Source of the DNA: Gp6-AA40 sp963741135
GTDB lineage: Bacteria; Acidobacteriota; Vicinamibacteria; Vicinamibacterales; UBA2999
NCBI GenBank assembly: GCA_963741135.1
Contig: CAVUHC010000008.1
Coordinates: forward strand, 1,116,001 to 1,180,000
DNA length: 64,000 nt
Direction: 5' to 3'
How positions within the stretch are numbered: the first letter of the stretch is position 1; every line of letters begins with the position of its first letter. This document shows positions 8,514 through 16,738 of this stretch, piece after piece. The notes under the pieces were generated by a model. It saw nothing but the letters and a program-made list of their open reading frames with translations. It was not told the DNA's origin and ran no database searches. The translations under genes were made by a program, and so were the position numbers.

Positions 8514-9604
8514 TCAGAGCCCGCTGAGATTGCGAAACCGCTGCACGCGCTTGCCTTGTACTTCGGCGGAGTAGACGTTGCCCTTGCTGTCAATGGCCAG
8601 ATTGTGAAGGTTCATGAACTGGCCGAGATTGGTGCCGACGCGGCCGGCGGTTGACAACTTCGATGCCGTCGCTGCGCCGAATGACGTGGAACTCACCGTT
8701 GGGATCGTCAGAGACCACGAAATAGGAATTCGCCGCATCGGGCCAAAGCATGACCGATCCAACGGTTCCCGGCGGGCTGTCCTTCAACACCTGATATTCC
8801 TTCACGAAGGTGCCGTCCTTGCGGAACACCTGAATACGGTTGTTGCCGCGGTCGCTGACGACGACCATCCCATCCTTCGTGAGCCGGATGCCGTGCACAG
8901 GGTTATTGAACTGCTGCGCCGGCGCCGCCTTCGGATCGTAGGTCAGCTTGTCGTCGGTCGGCGGCTTGCCGTACGCGCCCCACATCCGCTTGAACGCGCC
9001 GGTCGCCGCGTCGAAGACGATGACGCGGTGATTGAAATAGCCGTCGGCGACGAAGAGCTCGTTCGTGGCGGGATCGACGACCATGTCGGCGGGACGGCCA
9101 AGCTGCGTGGTGTCGGCGCTCGACGTCATCATGCCCGGACTTGCCAATCTGCAGGACGAACTTACCCGCGCGCGTGAACTTCAACACCAGGCCGTCGGTC
9201 ATGCCATTGCCGGCCACCCACACGAAGTTGTTGTGGTCGACGAAAATGCCGTGTTCGTTGGCCGGCCAGTCATAGCCCTGGCCGGGACCACCCCAGGCCT
9301 GCACCACGTTGCCGTCCTGATCGAACTCGACCACTGACGGCGCCGGCTTGCAGCATCTCACATTGGGTGTAGTGGAGGCCCGCTTCTCCCTGGCGTCGAG
9401 TGTGCCCGGGCGTTGATTGACCCAGACATGATCCTGCGCGTCCACGAAAATGCCGCCGATCTGACCAAAGATCCAGTTGTTCGGCAACGTCTTCGGCCAC
9501 GACGGATCGATCTGGAATTTGGGCGGCTCCGCGGTCAGCGCCGGCCGTATCATCGCAAGCGCGATGAGGCCGATGAGCGCAATGTTGCGACCAATCCTTG
9601 ACAT
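8514..9604 (-). CDS. Secreted NHL-repeat beta-propeller protein, two frameshifts
   Basis: Signal peptide MSRIGRNIALIGLIALAMIRPALTA cut here as MSRIGRNIALIG...RPALTA, then FQIDPSWPKTLPNNWIFGQ, DAQDHVWVNQRP, VVEFDQDGNVVQAWGGPG, DHNNFVWVAGN. The frame changes near 9150 and again near 8650; the following blades (PATNELFVADGYFNHRV, RIQVFRKDGTFVKE, NLAIDSKGNVYSAEVQGKRV) continue the same fold in order. Restored length is about 360 residues, clearly paralogous to the gene at 7183-8433 but without that copy's insertions. Frameshifts are probably sequencing indels, because all blades survive. Confidence 0.75.
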
Positions 9605-9709
9605 CAGTACCTCCGTATCAGTGCCGGGGTCCCCGCTCGAAGCAATAGAGAATAGAGAATTGATGTACGACGTGGGGGATTATACGCGCCAGACCACAGG
9701 GTGAAGCCA

Positions 9710-10909
9710 ATGAAAAGACTACCGGCCGTGAGCCTCTTTTCCGTCCTCATGATCTTCATCGGTGCACATGGTCTGTGGGCGCAAAACCTGACCATCACCA
9801 ACGCCAGGATCGTCGTTGGCAACGGCCAGGTGATCGAACGGGGTTCGATCGTCGTTCGCAACGGGCGCATCCTGTCTATTGCCGAAGGCGCCTCCAGTGC
9901 CCCGCCGGCTCAGGCCATTGATGCCCGTGGCATGACCGCGATGCCGGGCTTCATCGATGCCCACCGCCACATCATCACCGGGAATGCGGATCAGTGGCTC
10001 AAAGAGCAAGCCCCGGTTCGCCTGCAGGAGTTTCTCGAGGCTGGATATACAACCCTGATGTCGGGAGGGGGACCCGTGCCGGGGATCGTCGAGCTCAAGC
10101 AGCGGATCGAGAAGGGCGAACTCGAGGGACCACGCATCATCACGTCCGGGCGGGCGGATCCGGGCGAGTTCAAGACTCCGGACGTGGCGCGCGCTCGAGT
10201 GCGGTCACTCTCGCAGGCTGGCGTGGAGATTATCAAGGCGGCGATCGCACCCGCTCCAAGCGTTCAGGAGTTGGAAGTCCTTAGAGCGGTCACGGACGAG
10301 GCGCGCAAGTTCAAGCTCGATGTCATGGTGCACGCGGTCTCGCCGGCGGCGATGCTCGCGGCTGTCAAAGCCGGCGCGACCAAGCTCGTTCACACTCCAC
10401 ATGGGGGCTGGTTGACGGAGGCCGACGCCCGCGTGGTCAAGGATGCCGGAATCGAAATGCTGTCCACGATCGGGTTCGGTGTGCCGGTATTCGGGGTCTT
10501 CAATCAGAAGAACGTGCCCACGTTTCGCGACGGGAAGCCGTGGCCGGACGGCATCCTCGACGGCCAGGGGCGAGGGCGCGAGGCGGGCGAGAAGGCCGTG
10601 AATGCGCGCACGCTCTGGGACACGGGAGTGATCTACGGGTTTGGCACCGATACCGGCTATCTTCCGAAAGCCGGGCTCGCGCACGAACTGCGAGCCCTCA
10701 ACCTGATGTTCTCGCCGCAGGACATCGTCAAGTTGATGGGACCCAACACGGCGGCGTTCATCGAAAAGAGCAGCGAGCTCGGCACTCTGGAACCGGGCAA
10801 GCTGGCCGACATTGTTCTTCTCGAAGGGAATCCGCTGGAGGGCTACTGGAATCTCTTGAATGCAAAGGTGGTCATCAAGGGCGGCGCGGTCGTCGTAGAC
10901 AAGCGCTGA
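9710..10909 (+). CDS. Secreted amidohydrolase family protein
   Basis: 399 residues from ATG 9710 (GTG 9701 also possible). Signal peptide MKRLPAVSLFSVLMIF...GLWA. The amidohydrolase barrel shows GFIDAHRHI (metal-binding H-x-H), a Lys in VEIIKAAIA at the bridging carbamate position, His in VMVHAVS and LVHTPHG, and Asp in YGFGTDTGY. N-terminal beta sandwich ITNARIVVGNGQVIERGSIVV, and the C-terminal LGTLEPGKLADIVLLEGNPL typical of imidazolonepropionase/prolidase-like secreted members. The substrate cannot be read from sequence; peptides or cyclic amides are plausible. It is divergent from the propeller gene at 8514-9604, with about 100 bp between them. Confidence 0.85.
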   Translation: MKRLPAVSLFSVLMIFIGAHGLWAQNLTITNARIVVGNGQVIERGSIVVRNGRILSIAEGASSAPPAQAIDARGMTAMPGFIDAHRHIITGNADQWLKEQAPVRLQEFLEAGYTTLMSGGGPVPGIVELKQRIEKGELEGPRIITSGRADPGEFKTPDVARARVRSLSQAGVEIIKAAIAPAPSVQELEVLRAVTDEARKFKLDVMVHAVSPAAMLAAVKAGATKLVHTPHGGWLTEADARVVKDAGIEMLSTIGFGVPVFGVFNQKNVPTFRDGKPWPDGILDGQGRGREAGEKAVNARTLWDTGVIYGFGTDTGYLPKAGLAHELRALNLMFSPQDIVKLMGPNTAAFIEKSSELGTLEPGKLADIVLLEGNPLEGYWNLLNAKVVIKGGAVVVDKR

Positions 10910-11021
10910 GAAACCGCAGCGTTGAAGGGAATTTGGATACGAAGAAATTGCACCATCCGGCGCGCCGCGCTCGATTCTGCTCGACATTCTGCCCGTCGTC
11001 CGCATTGCACCTCGCCACAGC

Positions 11022-13826
11022 ATGGCGCGGCTGGTGCACGACCGGTTCATGCGGCTCGAGGGCGATCGCGCCTGCGATCTCGCGACTGGCGCTGAGGTCC
11101 GCCTCGATGCGCTGACCGAGGTCGTGCCGCCGGAAACCGAAGCGAGCCTCGGGCCGCTCCTCGAAGCGCTGGATCATGGACGTGACGGCTACCCGCGGTG
11201 GGTCGTCGCCGATGCGCGCAGCCGGCGCCAGGCGACGTCCACGATTGAGCGGGTGGCTGCGGCGGCGGTCCGGCGTGGGTTCGTCACCATCTCAACCGAT
11301 TTGTACCTTCGGTTCCGCGAGCTGCTCGGCGCCGAGTTACGCGAGCGGACGCTGTTGCTGGCCGGTACTTTCGGGGTCAATCGGTCGCGCGCTCACGCAG
11401 CGTTGCTCGACGCGTCGGCACTCTCGCCACGGCCGCACTTGCTGCTCACGTTTGGATGCGCGCCCGCTCACGGGGGTACAGCGCTCGTTCGTGAGGCTCG
11501 GGCGACGTACGCGCTTCGTCACGGAAGCGTAGCCCCACCGGAGAGCCCGGAAGTAACTCAGCTCATCGCGCGCGCATCCAGGGCACACGCTTTCGCCGCG
11601 GAGGGACGTCATGCGGCTGCCGAACGTCTCCTTCGCGATGTCACTGGCGCACTGGCGCGTCGACGCGCGTTTCGGCCTGCCGCTCGTCTCGCCACTACGC
11701 TTGCATGGCTCCTCAACGAGCGCGGTCAGCCGGATGCGGCGTTTGCCGCACTGGGCGAGGCTGCGCGCCTGGCGCATTCCGGCCAGGACGACGAGCTCGT
11801 TATCGAGGCGCGAGTTGGCCAGGCGTTGACGCGAATCGCGAACGCGGCGTTCGTAGAAGCAGAGTCGATCTGTCGAGCCGCGCTGGCCGCGGATGCGCTG
11901 TCCGGCCGACTGCAGGTATGGGCGCGCGCAGTGCTGGCGGAGGCGCTGCTGTGGCAGGGACGCATCGATGATCTGCCCGACATCGACGTCTCCGGTGAAC
12001 CATCAGGGCTCGAGACACCAGTTGCTGCCGCGGTGTACGAAGTCGAGGTCCGCGTGCTCCTGGCGAAAGGCCAGATGTTCGATGCAGGACGCCGCGTTGA
12101 GTTGTCGAAGAGGCTTGCCGAACAGAGTGCAGACCCTCTTGTCGAACTCCTTGCGCACACCGCCGATCTCACTGTCCTTGGCACCGCCGGTGATCTGGCC
12201 AGGGCTCAGGACGCGCTGCAGCGGGCGGTGGCGGCGTCGAGGGCCGCACGTGCGCCGCTTCGCGCGGCGTGGGCCCGCCTTAGGTGGATTGATGCATTGC
12301 GTCGCGCCGGTCGCGGCAGCGAGGCGGATCGTGATCTGGCCCGGCTTCAGCGTTTCGGCCGTGTCGCGCCACTCTTGCTCCGCCGGGAAATCGCAAGGCG
12401 GCGCGCGGCCGAGGCCGGGAGTCCTGCTCGAAACCCGTTCGCCGTCATTCCGCGGCAGTCCTCCTTGTCGGTGGCGCTCGTCCGCATCGCGCAGGACGAT
12501 CACGATGACAGGGAAGCGATCGGCAGGTTGATCGAGCGACTGTCGGCTGAACTCCAGACGAGCCGAATCGATCTGCTATCGGCCGATGCAGGACCTGTCA
12601 CGATGGTATGCAGTGTTGGCGAAGGGCTGGTGACCACACTCGGCACGAGGGTACTCGAAGCGGCGTTTCCAATCGGTCCGGAGCGACACAAGGCCGGGTG
12701 GGAAACCGGCGTGCCGGTGCGCTTCGGGTCGCGGACGTCCGGCGCGATCGTCTGCCGGTGGCCCGTGGATCGAACGCTGCCCGGCGACGCCTCCGAGCTT
12801 TTGGAATTGACGGCTGCGATCGTGGCTCCGCGGCTCGATACGCTGCTGACCGTCACCCGCGATGAGTCGAGAGCCTCGATGGCCGTGCCCGAGCTGATTG
12901 GCGTCAGCGATGCGATCGCCGAGGTCCGCAAAGCAATCGTGCGCGCGGCCGCAGCGCCGTTCGCCGTGCTGATTGAAGGGGAGAGCGGCGTCGGCAAGGA
13001 GCTCGCCGCACGCGCCGTACATCACCTGAGCCCGCGACGCGAGCGGCGGTTCTGCGACGTCAACTGCGCGGCGCTGCCCGAGGAACTGCTCGAGTCCGAG
13101 CTGTTCGGCCATGCGCGTGGCGCGTTTTCCGGGGCGGTCGCCGACCGCGCGGGGTTGTTCGAAGAGGCGGACGGCGGGACGCTGTTCCTCGACGAAGTCG
13201 CGGACCTGTCGTCGCGCGCACAGGCAAAGCTGCTGCGGGCGATTCAGCAACAGGAAGTGCGACGCCTCGGCGAGTCGTTCAGTCGCAAGATCGACACGCG
13301 ACTTGTGGCTGCCGCGAACCGCGACATGCGCGCAGAAGCGGCCGCCGGGCGCTTCCGGCAGGATCTGTTGTACCGGCTCGACGTCGTGCGGATCCGTATC
13401 CCGCCGCTCCGTGAACGTCCGGACGACATTCCGGTGCTCGCCGCGCACTGCTGGAGGCTTGCCGCGGCACGCGTCGGATCGCGCGCAGATCTCTCGACCG
13501 CCGTACTCACCGAGCTCGCCCGGTATCAGTGGCCGGGCAACGTGCGCGAGCTACAGAACGTCATCGCCTCGCTCGCGGTCGCGGCGCCCGCACGCGGCCG
13601 CGTGCGGGCGACATTGCTGCCGCCCGTGATCAGCGCTGCCACGATCGTGTCGTCCGGGCGTCTTGCCGAGGCCCGCGAACAGTTTGAACGTCGATTTGTC
13701 GAGGTGGCGCTCGCGCGAGCCGGAGGGAATCGCACGCGGGCCGCGCGCAGTCTCGGTCTCTCGCGCCAGGGACTGCTGAAGACAATGGTGCGGCTTGGAA
13801 TCGCCGAGGGTCCCCACAATCTCTGA
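11022..13826 (+). CDS. Large sigma54-type AAA+ regulator with TPR and GAF regions
   Basis: 934 residues. The N-terminal part (1-470) is helical and Ala-rich with TPR-like repeats (AAERLLRDVTGALARR, PDAAFAALGEAARLA). About 480-610 has a GAF-like pattern (IERLSAELQTSRIDLLSADAG, GVPVRFGSRTSGAIVCRWP). The AAA+ module spans about 622-850: Walker A GESGVGKE, the sigma54-contact loop GAFSGA (Thr of GAFTGA replaced by Ser), Walker B GGTLFLDEV and RQDLLYRLDVVRI. A Fis-type HTH ends the protein (GGNRTRAARSLGLSRQGLLKTM). Role: activates promoters after sensing an unknown ligand. The target genes are not obvious; no -24/-12 promoter was found nearby by eye. Confidence 0.87.
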   Translation: MARLVHDRFMRLEGDRACDLATGAEVRLDALTEVVPPETEASLGPLLEALDHGRDGYPRWVVADARSRRQATSTIERVAAAAVRRGFVTISTDLYLRFRELLGAELRERTLLLAGTFGVNRSRAHAALLDASALSPRPHLLLTFGCAPAHGGTALVREARATYALRHGSVAPPESPEVTQLIARASRAHAFAAEGRHAAAERLLRDVTGALARRRAFRPAARLATTLAWLLNERGQPDAAFAALGEAARLAHSGQDDELVIEARVGQALTRIANAAFVEAESICRAALAADALSGRLQVWARAVLAEALLWQGRIDDLPDIDVSGEPSGLETPVAAAVYEVEVRVLLAKGQMFDAGRRVELSKRLAEQSADPLVELLAHTADLTVLGTAGDLARAQDALQRAVAASRAARAPLRAAWARLRWIDALRRAGRGSEADRDLARLQRFGRVAPLLLRREIARRRAAEAGSPARNPFAVIPRQSSLSVALVRIAQDDHDDREAIGRLIERLSAELQTSRIDLLSADAGPVTMVCSVGEGLVTTLGTRVLEAAFPIGPERHKAGWETGVPVRFGSRTSGAIVCRWPVDRTLPGDASELLELTAAIVAPRLDTLLTVTRDESRASMAVPELIGVSDAIAEVRKAIVRAAAAPFAVLIEGESGVGKELAARAVHHLSPRRERRFCDVNCAALPEELLESELFGHARGAFSGAVADRAGLFEEADGGTLFLDEVADLSSRAQAKLLRAIQQQEVRRLGESFSRKIDTRLVAAANRDMRAEAAAGRFRQDLLYRLDVVRIRIPPLRERPDDIPVLAAHCWRLAAARVGSRADLSTAVLTELARYQWPGNVRELQNVIASLAVAAPARGRVRATLLPPVISAATIVSSGRLAEAREQFERRFVEVALARAGGNRTRAARSLGLSRQGLLKTMVRLGIAEGPHNL

Positions 13827-13857
13827 AGGACGAGGGCGACGGCCGCCCCGAGACGAT

Positions 13858-14373
13858 TCAGCGGGCCGGTGTGCGTGTCAGCGCGCCGCGATACGTCATC
13901 GTATGGCCGGGCGACACTACCACATCGATGATCAGCGGCTGGTAGTCTGGCGTCACAATCGCTATCAGGTGCGATCCGGCGACGAGATCGAGGTGATGGT
14001 AGTAGCCGGTGAAGTCGCGCACCAGGCCCGCGTAGGCGCCATCGACGTAGACCTGGGCCCGCCATGGTTGGACGTCCAGCTGGAGGCCACCGATTGGTGC
14101 GTTCTCCGGGAGCGGAGCCAACGCGATTGACGGGGACACTTGGAACGGCATCACCACGTCCCACCGCCACAGGATTGGGAAGGGGAGAGATTCCAACCCC
14201 GGTCCTGCCCGAAACGGTGACGGCACTGGCCTGACATCGACGGGACGCGGCTCGAACCTCAGCGTCGAGGAGAAATGTCCGGCGCCTTGGCTACCACGCT
14301 CCTGAGCCAGTGACGTACCCGCATTGCCGGTAAGAACAAGCGCGACGCCCGTCGCCATGAGCCAGCGCGTCAT
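13858..14373 (-). CDS. Secreted protein with a PEGA-like domain
   Basis: 171 residues from ATG 14373, preceded by AGGGGG; the open frame extends further upstream through a palindrome and is not used. Signal peptide MTRWLMATGVALVLTGNAG, cleavage after SLA. The C-terminal 75 residues resemble a PEGA domain: LQLDVQPWRAQVYVDGAYAG, then HLDLVAGSHLIAIVTPDYQP. PEGA domains are small surface-exposed beta modules, often in lipoproteins or linked to kinases. Convergent with the AAA+ regulator gene, with a 31-bp gap. Function unknown. Confidence 0.72.
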   Translation of the reverse strand: MTRWLMATGVALVLTGNAGTSLAQERGSQGAGHFSSTLRFEPRPVDVRPVPSPFRAGPGLESLPFPILWRWDVVMPFQVSPSIALAPLPENAPIGGLQLDVQPWRAQVYVDGAYAGLVRDFTGYYHHLDLVAGSHLIAIVTPDYQPLIIDVVVSPGHTMTYRGALTRTPAR

Positions 14374-14392
14374 GGGAGCCCCCTGTCGCTCT

Positions 14393-14455
14393 AGAAAACT
14401 TGACCACCTGAATTCCAGTGATTGAGTCAAGTTTTCTCGCCCCGCGAAGCGGGGC
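14393..14455. repeat. Two adjacent hairpins upstream of the PEGA gene
   Basis: AGAAAACTTGAC (14393-14404) is the perfect reverse complement of GTCAAGTTTTCT (14425-14436), 20-base spacer. It is followed directly by GCCCCGC-GAA-GCGGGGC (14439-14455). They lie between two - strand genes, just before the PEGA ribosome site, so they could be a terminator of the upstream gene or an operator. Confidence 0.7.
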
Positions 14456-14468
14456 AAAGAGATACTGC

Positions 14469-14522
14469 CACTAGCGAGGCGGAGCCACATGCTCGGCGGT
14501 CTGAGGCGCAGCCTCGCTAGTG
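14469..14522. repeat. 12-bp inverted repeat overlapping the stop of the receiver-like gene
   Basis: CACTAGCGAGGC (14469-14480) and GCCTCGCTAGTG (14511-14522) are perfect reverse complements. The right arm covers the stop and last codon of the gene at 14517-14957. Inner bases GAGGCGGAGCC and GAGGCGCAGCC are also related, in the style of REP elements. Confidence 0.65.
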
Positions 14523-14957
14523 TTTCACGAATCCGCGACGATATCGCTCCGGGAACGGAATTATCGCTGTCGCCGTACCCTCGTACACCTTCTTCTCAGA
14601 CAGCAGTACGGAATCAATCGCAGCGATCAGCTGCCGTACAGTGCAATTGTGCTGCAGCCATTTCGTTGCTCCGTTCCGACATGCGGCGAAGCCTTGCGCT
14701 CGCGTGTTGGCCAGAACAATCACGCTCGTTGCGCCGACCTCACGCCACCACGGCGTGAAGTGATCAATGTCGGTGACCACGAAGGTATCGGAAGGCCACT
14801 GTTCAATGTCCGCGATGCGACTGACGGCCACGACGTCAATGCCAGCATCGCGCAGTCCTCCATGGAGGCGCGCCAGGCGCACAGGATCGGATTCGATGAG
14901 TATCGGACGATTGGTCGAGCCAAGGAATGCGACCCGTACATCAAGGTCTTTTGGCAT
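14517..14957 (-). CDS. Single-domain response-regulator-like protein
   Basis: 146 residues from ATG 14957 with GAGGTG 7 bases upstream. It shows a CheY-like alternation: RPILIESDPVRLARLHGGLRDAG (acidic residues after beta 1), then FVVTDIDHF (possible phospho-acceptor Asp), SVIVLANT and GATKWLQHNCTVRQLIAAIDSVL in the position of beta5-alpha5. The usual Lys of a receiver is replaced in 'GATKWL', so function as a true phospho-receiver is uncertain. No output domain. No histidine kinase nearby. Confidence 0.6.
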   Translation of the reverse strand: MPKDLDVRVAFLGSTNRPILIESDPVRLARLHGGLRDAGIDVVAVSRIADIEQWPSDTFVVTDIDHFTPWWREVGATSVIVLANTRAQGFAACRNGATKWLQHNCTVRQLIAAIDSVLLSEKKVYEGTATAIIPFPERYRRGFVKH

Positions 14958-15235
14958 GGGACACCTCAAGGGGTCGCCGATGCGCGGTGGCGGGAACCGG
15001 CGGTGCTGGCTCCGCGTAAGGCGGCGGCCAGAACATTAATGAACAGCCGAAGTTATCGCAAGAAATTTGGGTGTAATTTGACGGCAAACTCCTGGGAAGC
15101 TGCAGCGATTCTCCTCTGCTGTGCTGTGTTGGGCAGTTGACCTGCGCACATTCGGCGATACTCTTTCGCAGTACCCTTTGCTAAGCCCCGTTGACTGGGG
15201 GCAGCGAGGTGTGGACGGCATCGGATTATGGATTC

Positions 15236-15832
15236 ATGACACTGAGGCACACGTCACTCGGAGCTGCGTTGATAGTTGTGTTCACGTCGGTGGTCTACGC
15301 GCAGACGCCGCCGACGAACGCAGACGGTGACACTCCAGTCTTCAGGGTGCAGGTGTGGGGTTATATCGCTGAGGATTTCACTGCGCGGGTTTTGAATTAT
15401 TACGAATTTCGCCGCAACCTACAGAAAGGATTGCCGGTTCTGAGGGTGACAGATTTCCCGGCCGAGATCCGGAGCACACAACTCGCGCTGGCCGAAAGGA
15501 TCCGTGTTGCTCGCAAGGGGGCCAGATCGGGTGAGATCTTTACCCCAAGCATCCGTGTGGAGTTCAGGAAGGTCCTGTCCGTTGAAGTAGACGCCAACAC
15601 CCTGGCCGCCATCATGGACGACAACCCCGGAAGGTTCTCGCATCACGTCAACGGCATCTACCGCGAAGGAGAGCCATTCTCCACGATGCCGCCGAACATC
15701 CTCGCTGTCCTGCCGAGGCTTCCTGACGACCTCCAGTATCGTTTCCTGGGCCGCGATCTGATCCTGCTGGATACGGCAGCGAACGTAATCCTCGATCGAG
15801 TCCCGTGCGCCATTCAGTGCACGGACCGATGA
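15236..15832 (+). CDS. Secreted protein of unknown function
   Basis: 198 residues from ATG 15236 (an upstream ATG at 15191 would add 15 residues before the signal). Signal peptide MTLRHTSLGAALIVVFTSVVYA. The mature part has VQVWGYIAEDFTARVLNYYEFRRNLQKGLP, then RSTQLALAERIRVARKGARSGEIFTP and VLPRLPDDLQYRFLGRDLILLDTAANVILDRVPCAI. The last motif is common in exported acidobacterial proteins of unknown role. Cys near the end (CAIQC) could form a disulfide. The 278 bases before it hold no gene that I can support. Confidence 0.72.
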   Translation: MTLRHTSLGAALIVVFTSVVYAQTPPTNADGDTPVFRVQVWGYIAEDFTARVLNYYEFRRNLQKGLPVLRVTDFPAEIRSTQLALAERIRVARKGARSGEIFTPSIRVEFRKVLSVEVDANTLAAIMDDNPGRFSHHVNGIYREGEPFSTMPPNILAVLPRLPDDLQYRFLGRDLILLDTAANVILDRVPCAIQCTDR

Positions 15833-15842
15833 ATCATCTGGC

Positions 15843-16037
15843 CTAGTGCACGCGGCGAGTCGGCAACGGTCGCGAGTTCTGAATCGGAACCGGCCAGAAA
15901 TGGTCGCAGGTCTCGCAGCGCCACGCGACCGCGATTCGTCGTCCCAGAATTCGTGTCTCGAGCACGATCGGTTCTTCTGCGCGACACAAAGGACACGCGG
16001 GCGGCTGGTCGAGCGTGAGAATCGATTCGACGGTCAT
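15843..16037 (-). CDS. Small zinc-ribbon protein
   Basis: 64 residues from ATG 16037. Two Cys pairs, CPLC and CETC, about 28 residues apart, with WRCETCDHFWPVP, form a zinc-ribbon pattern. Similar very short proteins are common and usually unannotated. It is convergent with the gene ending at 15832, with a 10-bp gap. Function unknown. Confidence 0.55.
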   Translation of the reverse strand: MTVESILTLDQPPACPLCRAEEPIVLETRILGRRIAVAWRCETCDHFWPVPIQNSRPLPTRRVH

Positions 16038-16209
16038 TGAGGTCACTGTCTCCAGACGGGCAGACTAAAGGCGCGTCGGCAACTTGAACTTCGTGTCCGA
16101 TGGGCGCTATTCCTTCCGGATTTGCGATCGCGCGAGAACTGAACGGTCGTTACAGCAAAGCGCCGGCCAACTGCTGCTGCTGCCAACACCTCGAAGATAA
16201 AATCAAGCG

Positions 16210-16674
16210 ATGGAGGTCAGAGCCGTCATGTTGGCGGACGCCGTAGATTGGGGACGGATGCGGCAGAAACTGTGGCCCTCGGCATCGGGTGAACACGCAA
16301 CTGAAATCGCATCCTTCTTCGGCGGTACCCGTTTGTGCCCCCTTGAAGTCTTCATTGCGCGTGATGCCGCCGGCGTGGCCCTCGGATTCGCGGAGGTGTC
16401 ACTCCGATCGATCGCCGATGGATGTGAATCGAGTCCCGTCGCCTACCTCGAAGGATGGTTCGTCGAAGAAACCGCACGCCGCAAGGGCGTTGGCTCCGCG
16501 CTCGTGATCGCGATAGAAGATTGGGGCCGCAAGCACGGATGCACCGAACTTGCTTCGGATACTGAGATCGAAAATGCCGTGAGTCACGCCGCCCACCGTG
16601 CGGTTGGGTTCGAGGAGTTGAGCCGGGTTACCTGCTTTCGGAAGAGTATTCCGCTTGGAAACGACGCGAAGTGA
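16210..16674 (+). CDS. GNAT acetyltransferase of the AAC(6')-I type
   Basis: 154 residues, the usual length for aminoglycoside 6'-N-acetyltransferases of type I. Matching landmarks: WGRMRQKLWP near the N-terminus, GFAEVSLRSIADGCESSPVAYLEGW, the acetyl-CoA loop RRKGVGSAL, then GCTELASDTEIENAVSHAAH and GFEELSRVTCFRKSI. This order is the AAC(6')-Ib/-Ic-like subfamily signature, where it transfers acetyl to the 6'-amino group of aminoglycosides. Whether this chromosomal copy confers resistance or has another amine as natural substrate is unknown. No integron, IS or plasmid gene is adjacent. Confidence 0.8.
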   Translation: MEVRAVMLADAVDWGRMRQKLWPSASGEHATEIASFFGGTRLCPLEVFIARDAAGVALGFAEVSLRSIADGCESSPVAYLEGWFVEETARRKGVGSALVIAIEDWGRKHGCTELASDTEIENAVSHAAHRAVGFEELSRVTCFRKSIPLGNDAK

Positions 16675-16738
16675 CCGGGGTCGCTTCCGCGAGCGATTTC
16701 TCGGAGAAGCCCAACGTCCGATTCGACGTTAGCCGGGG

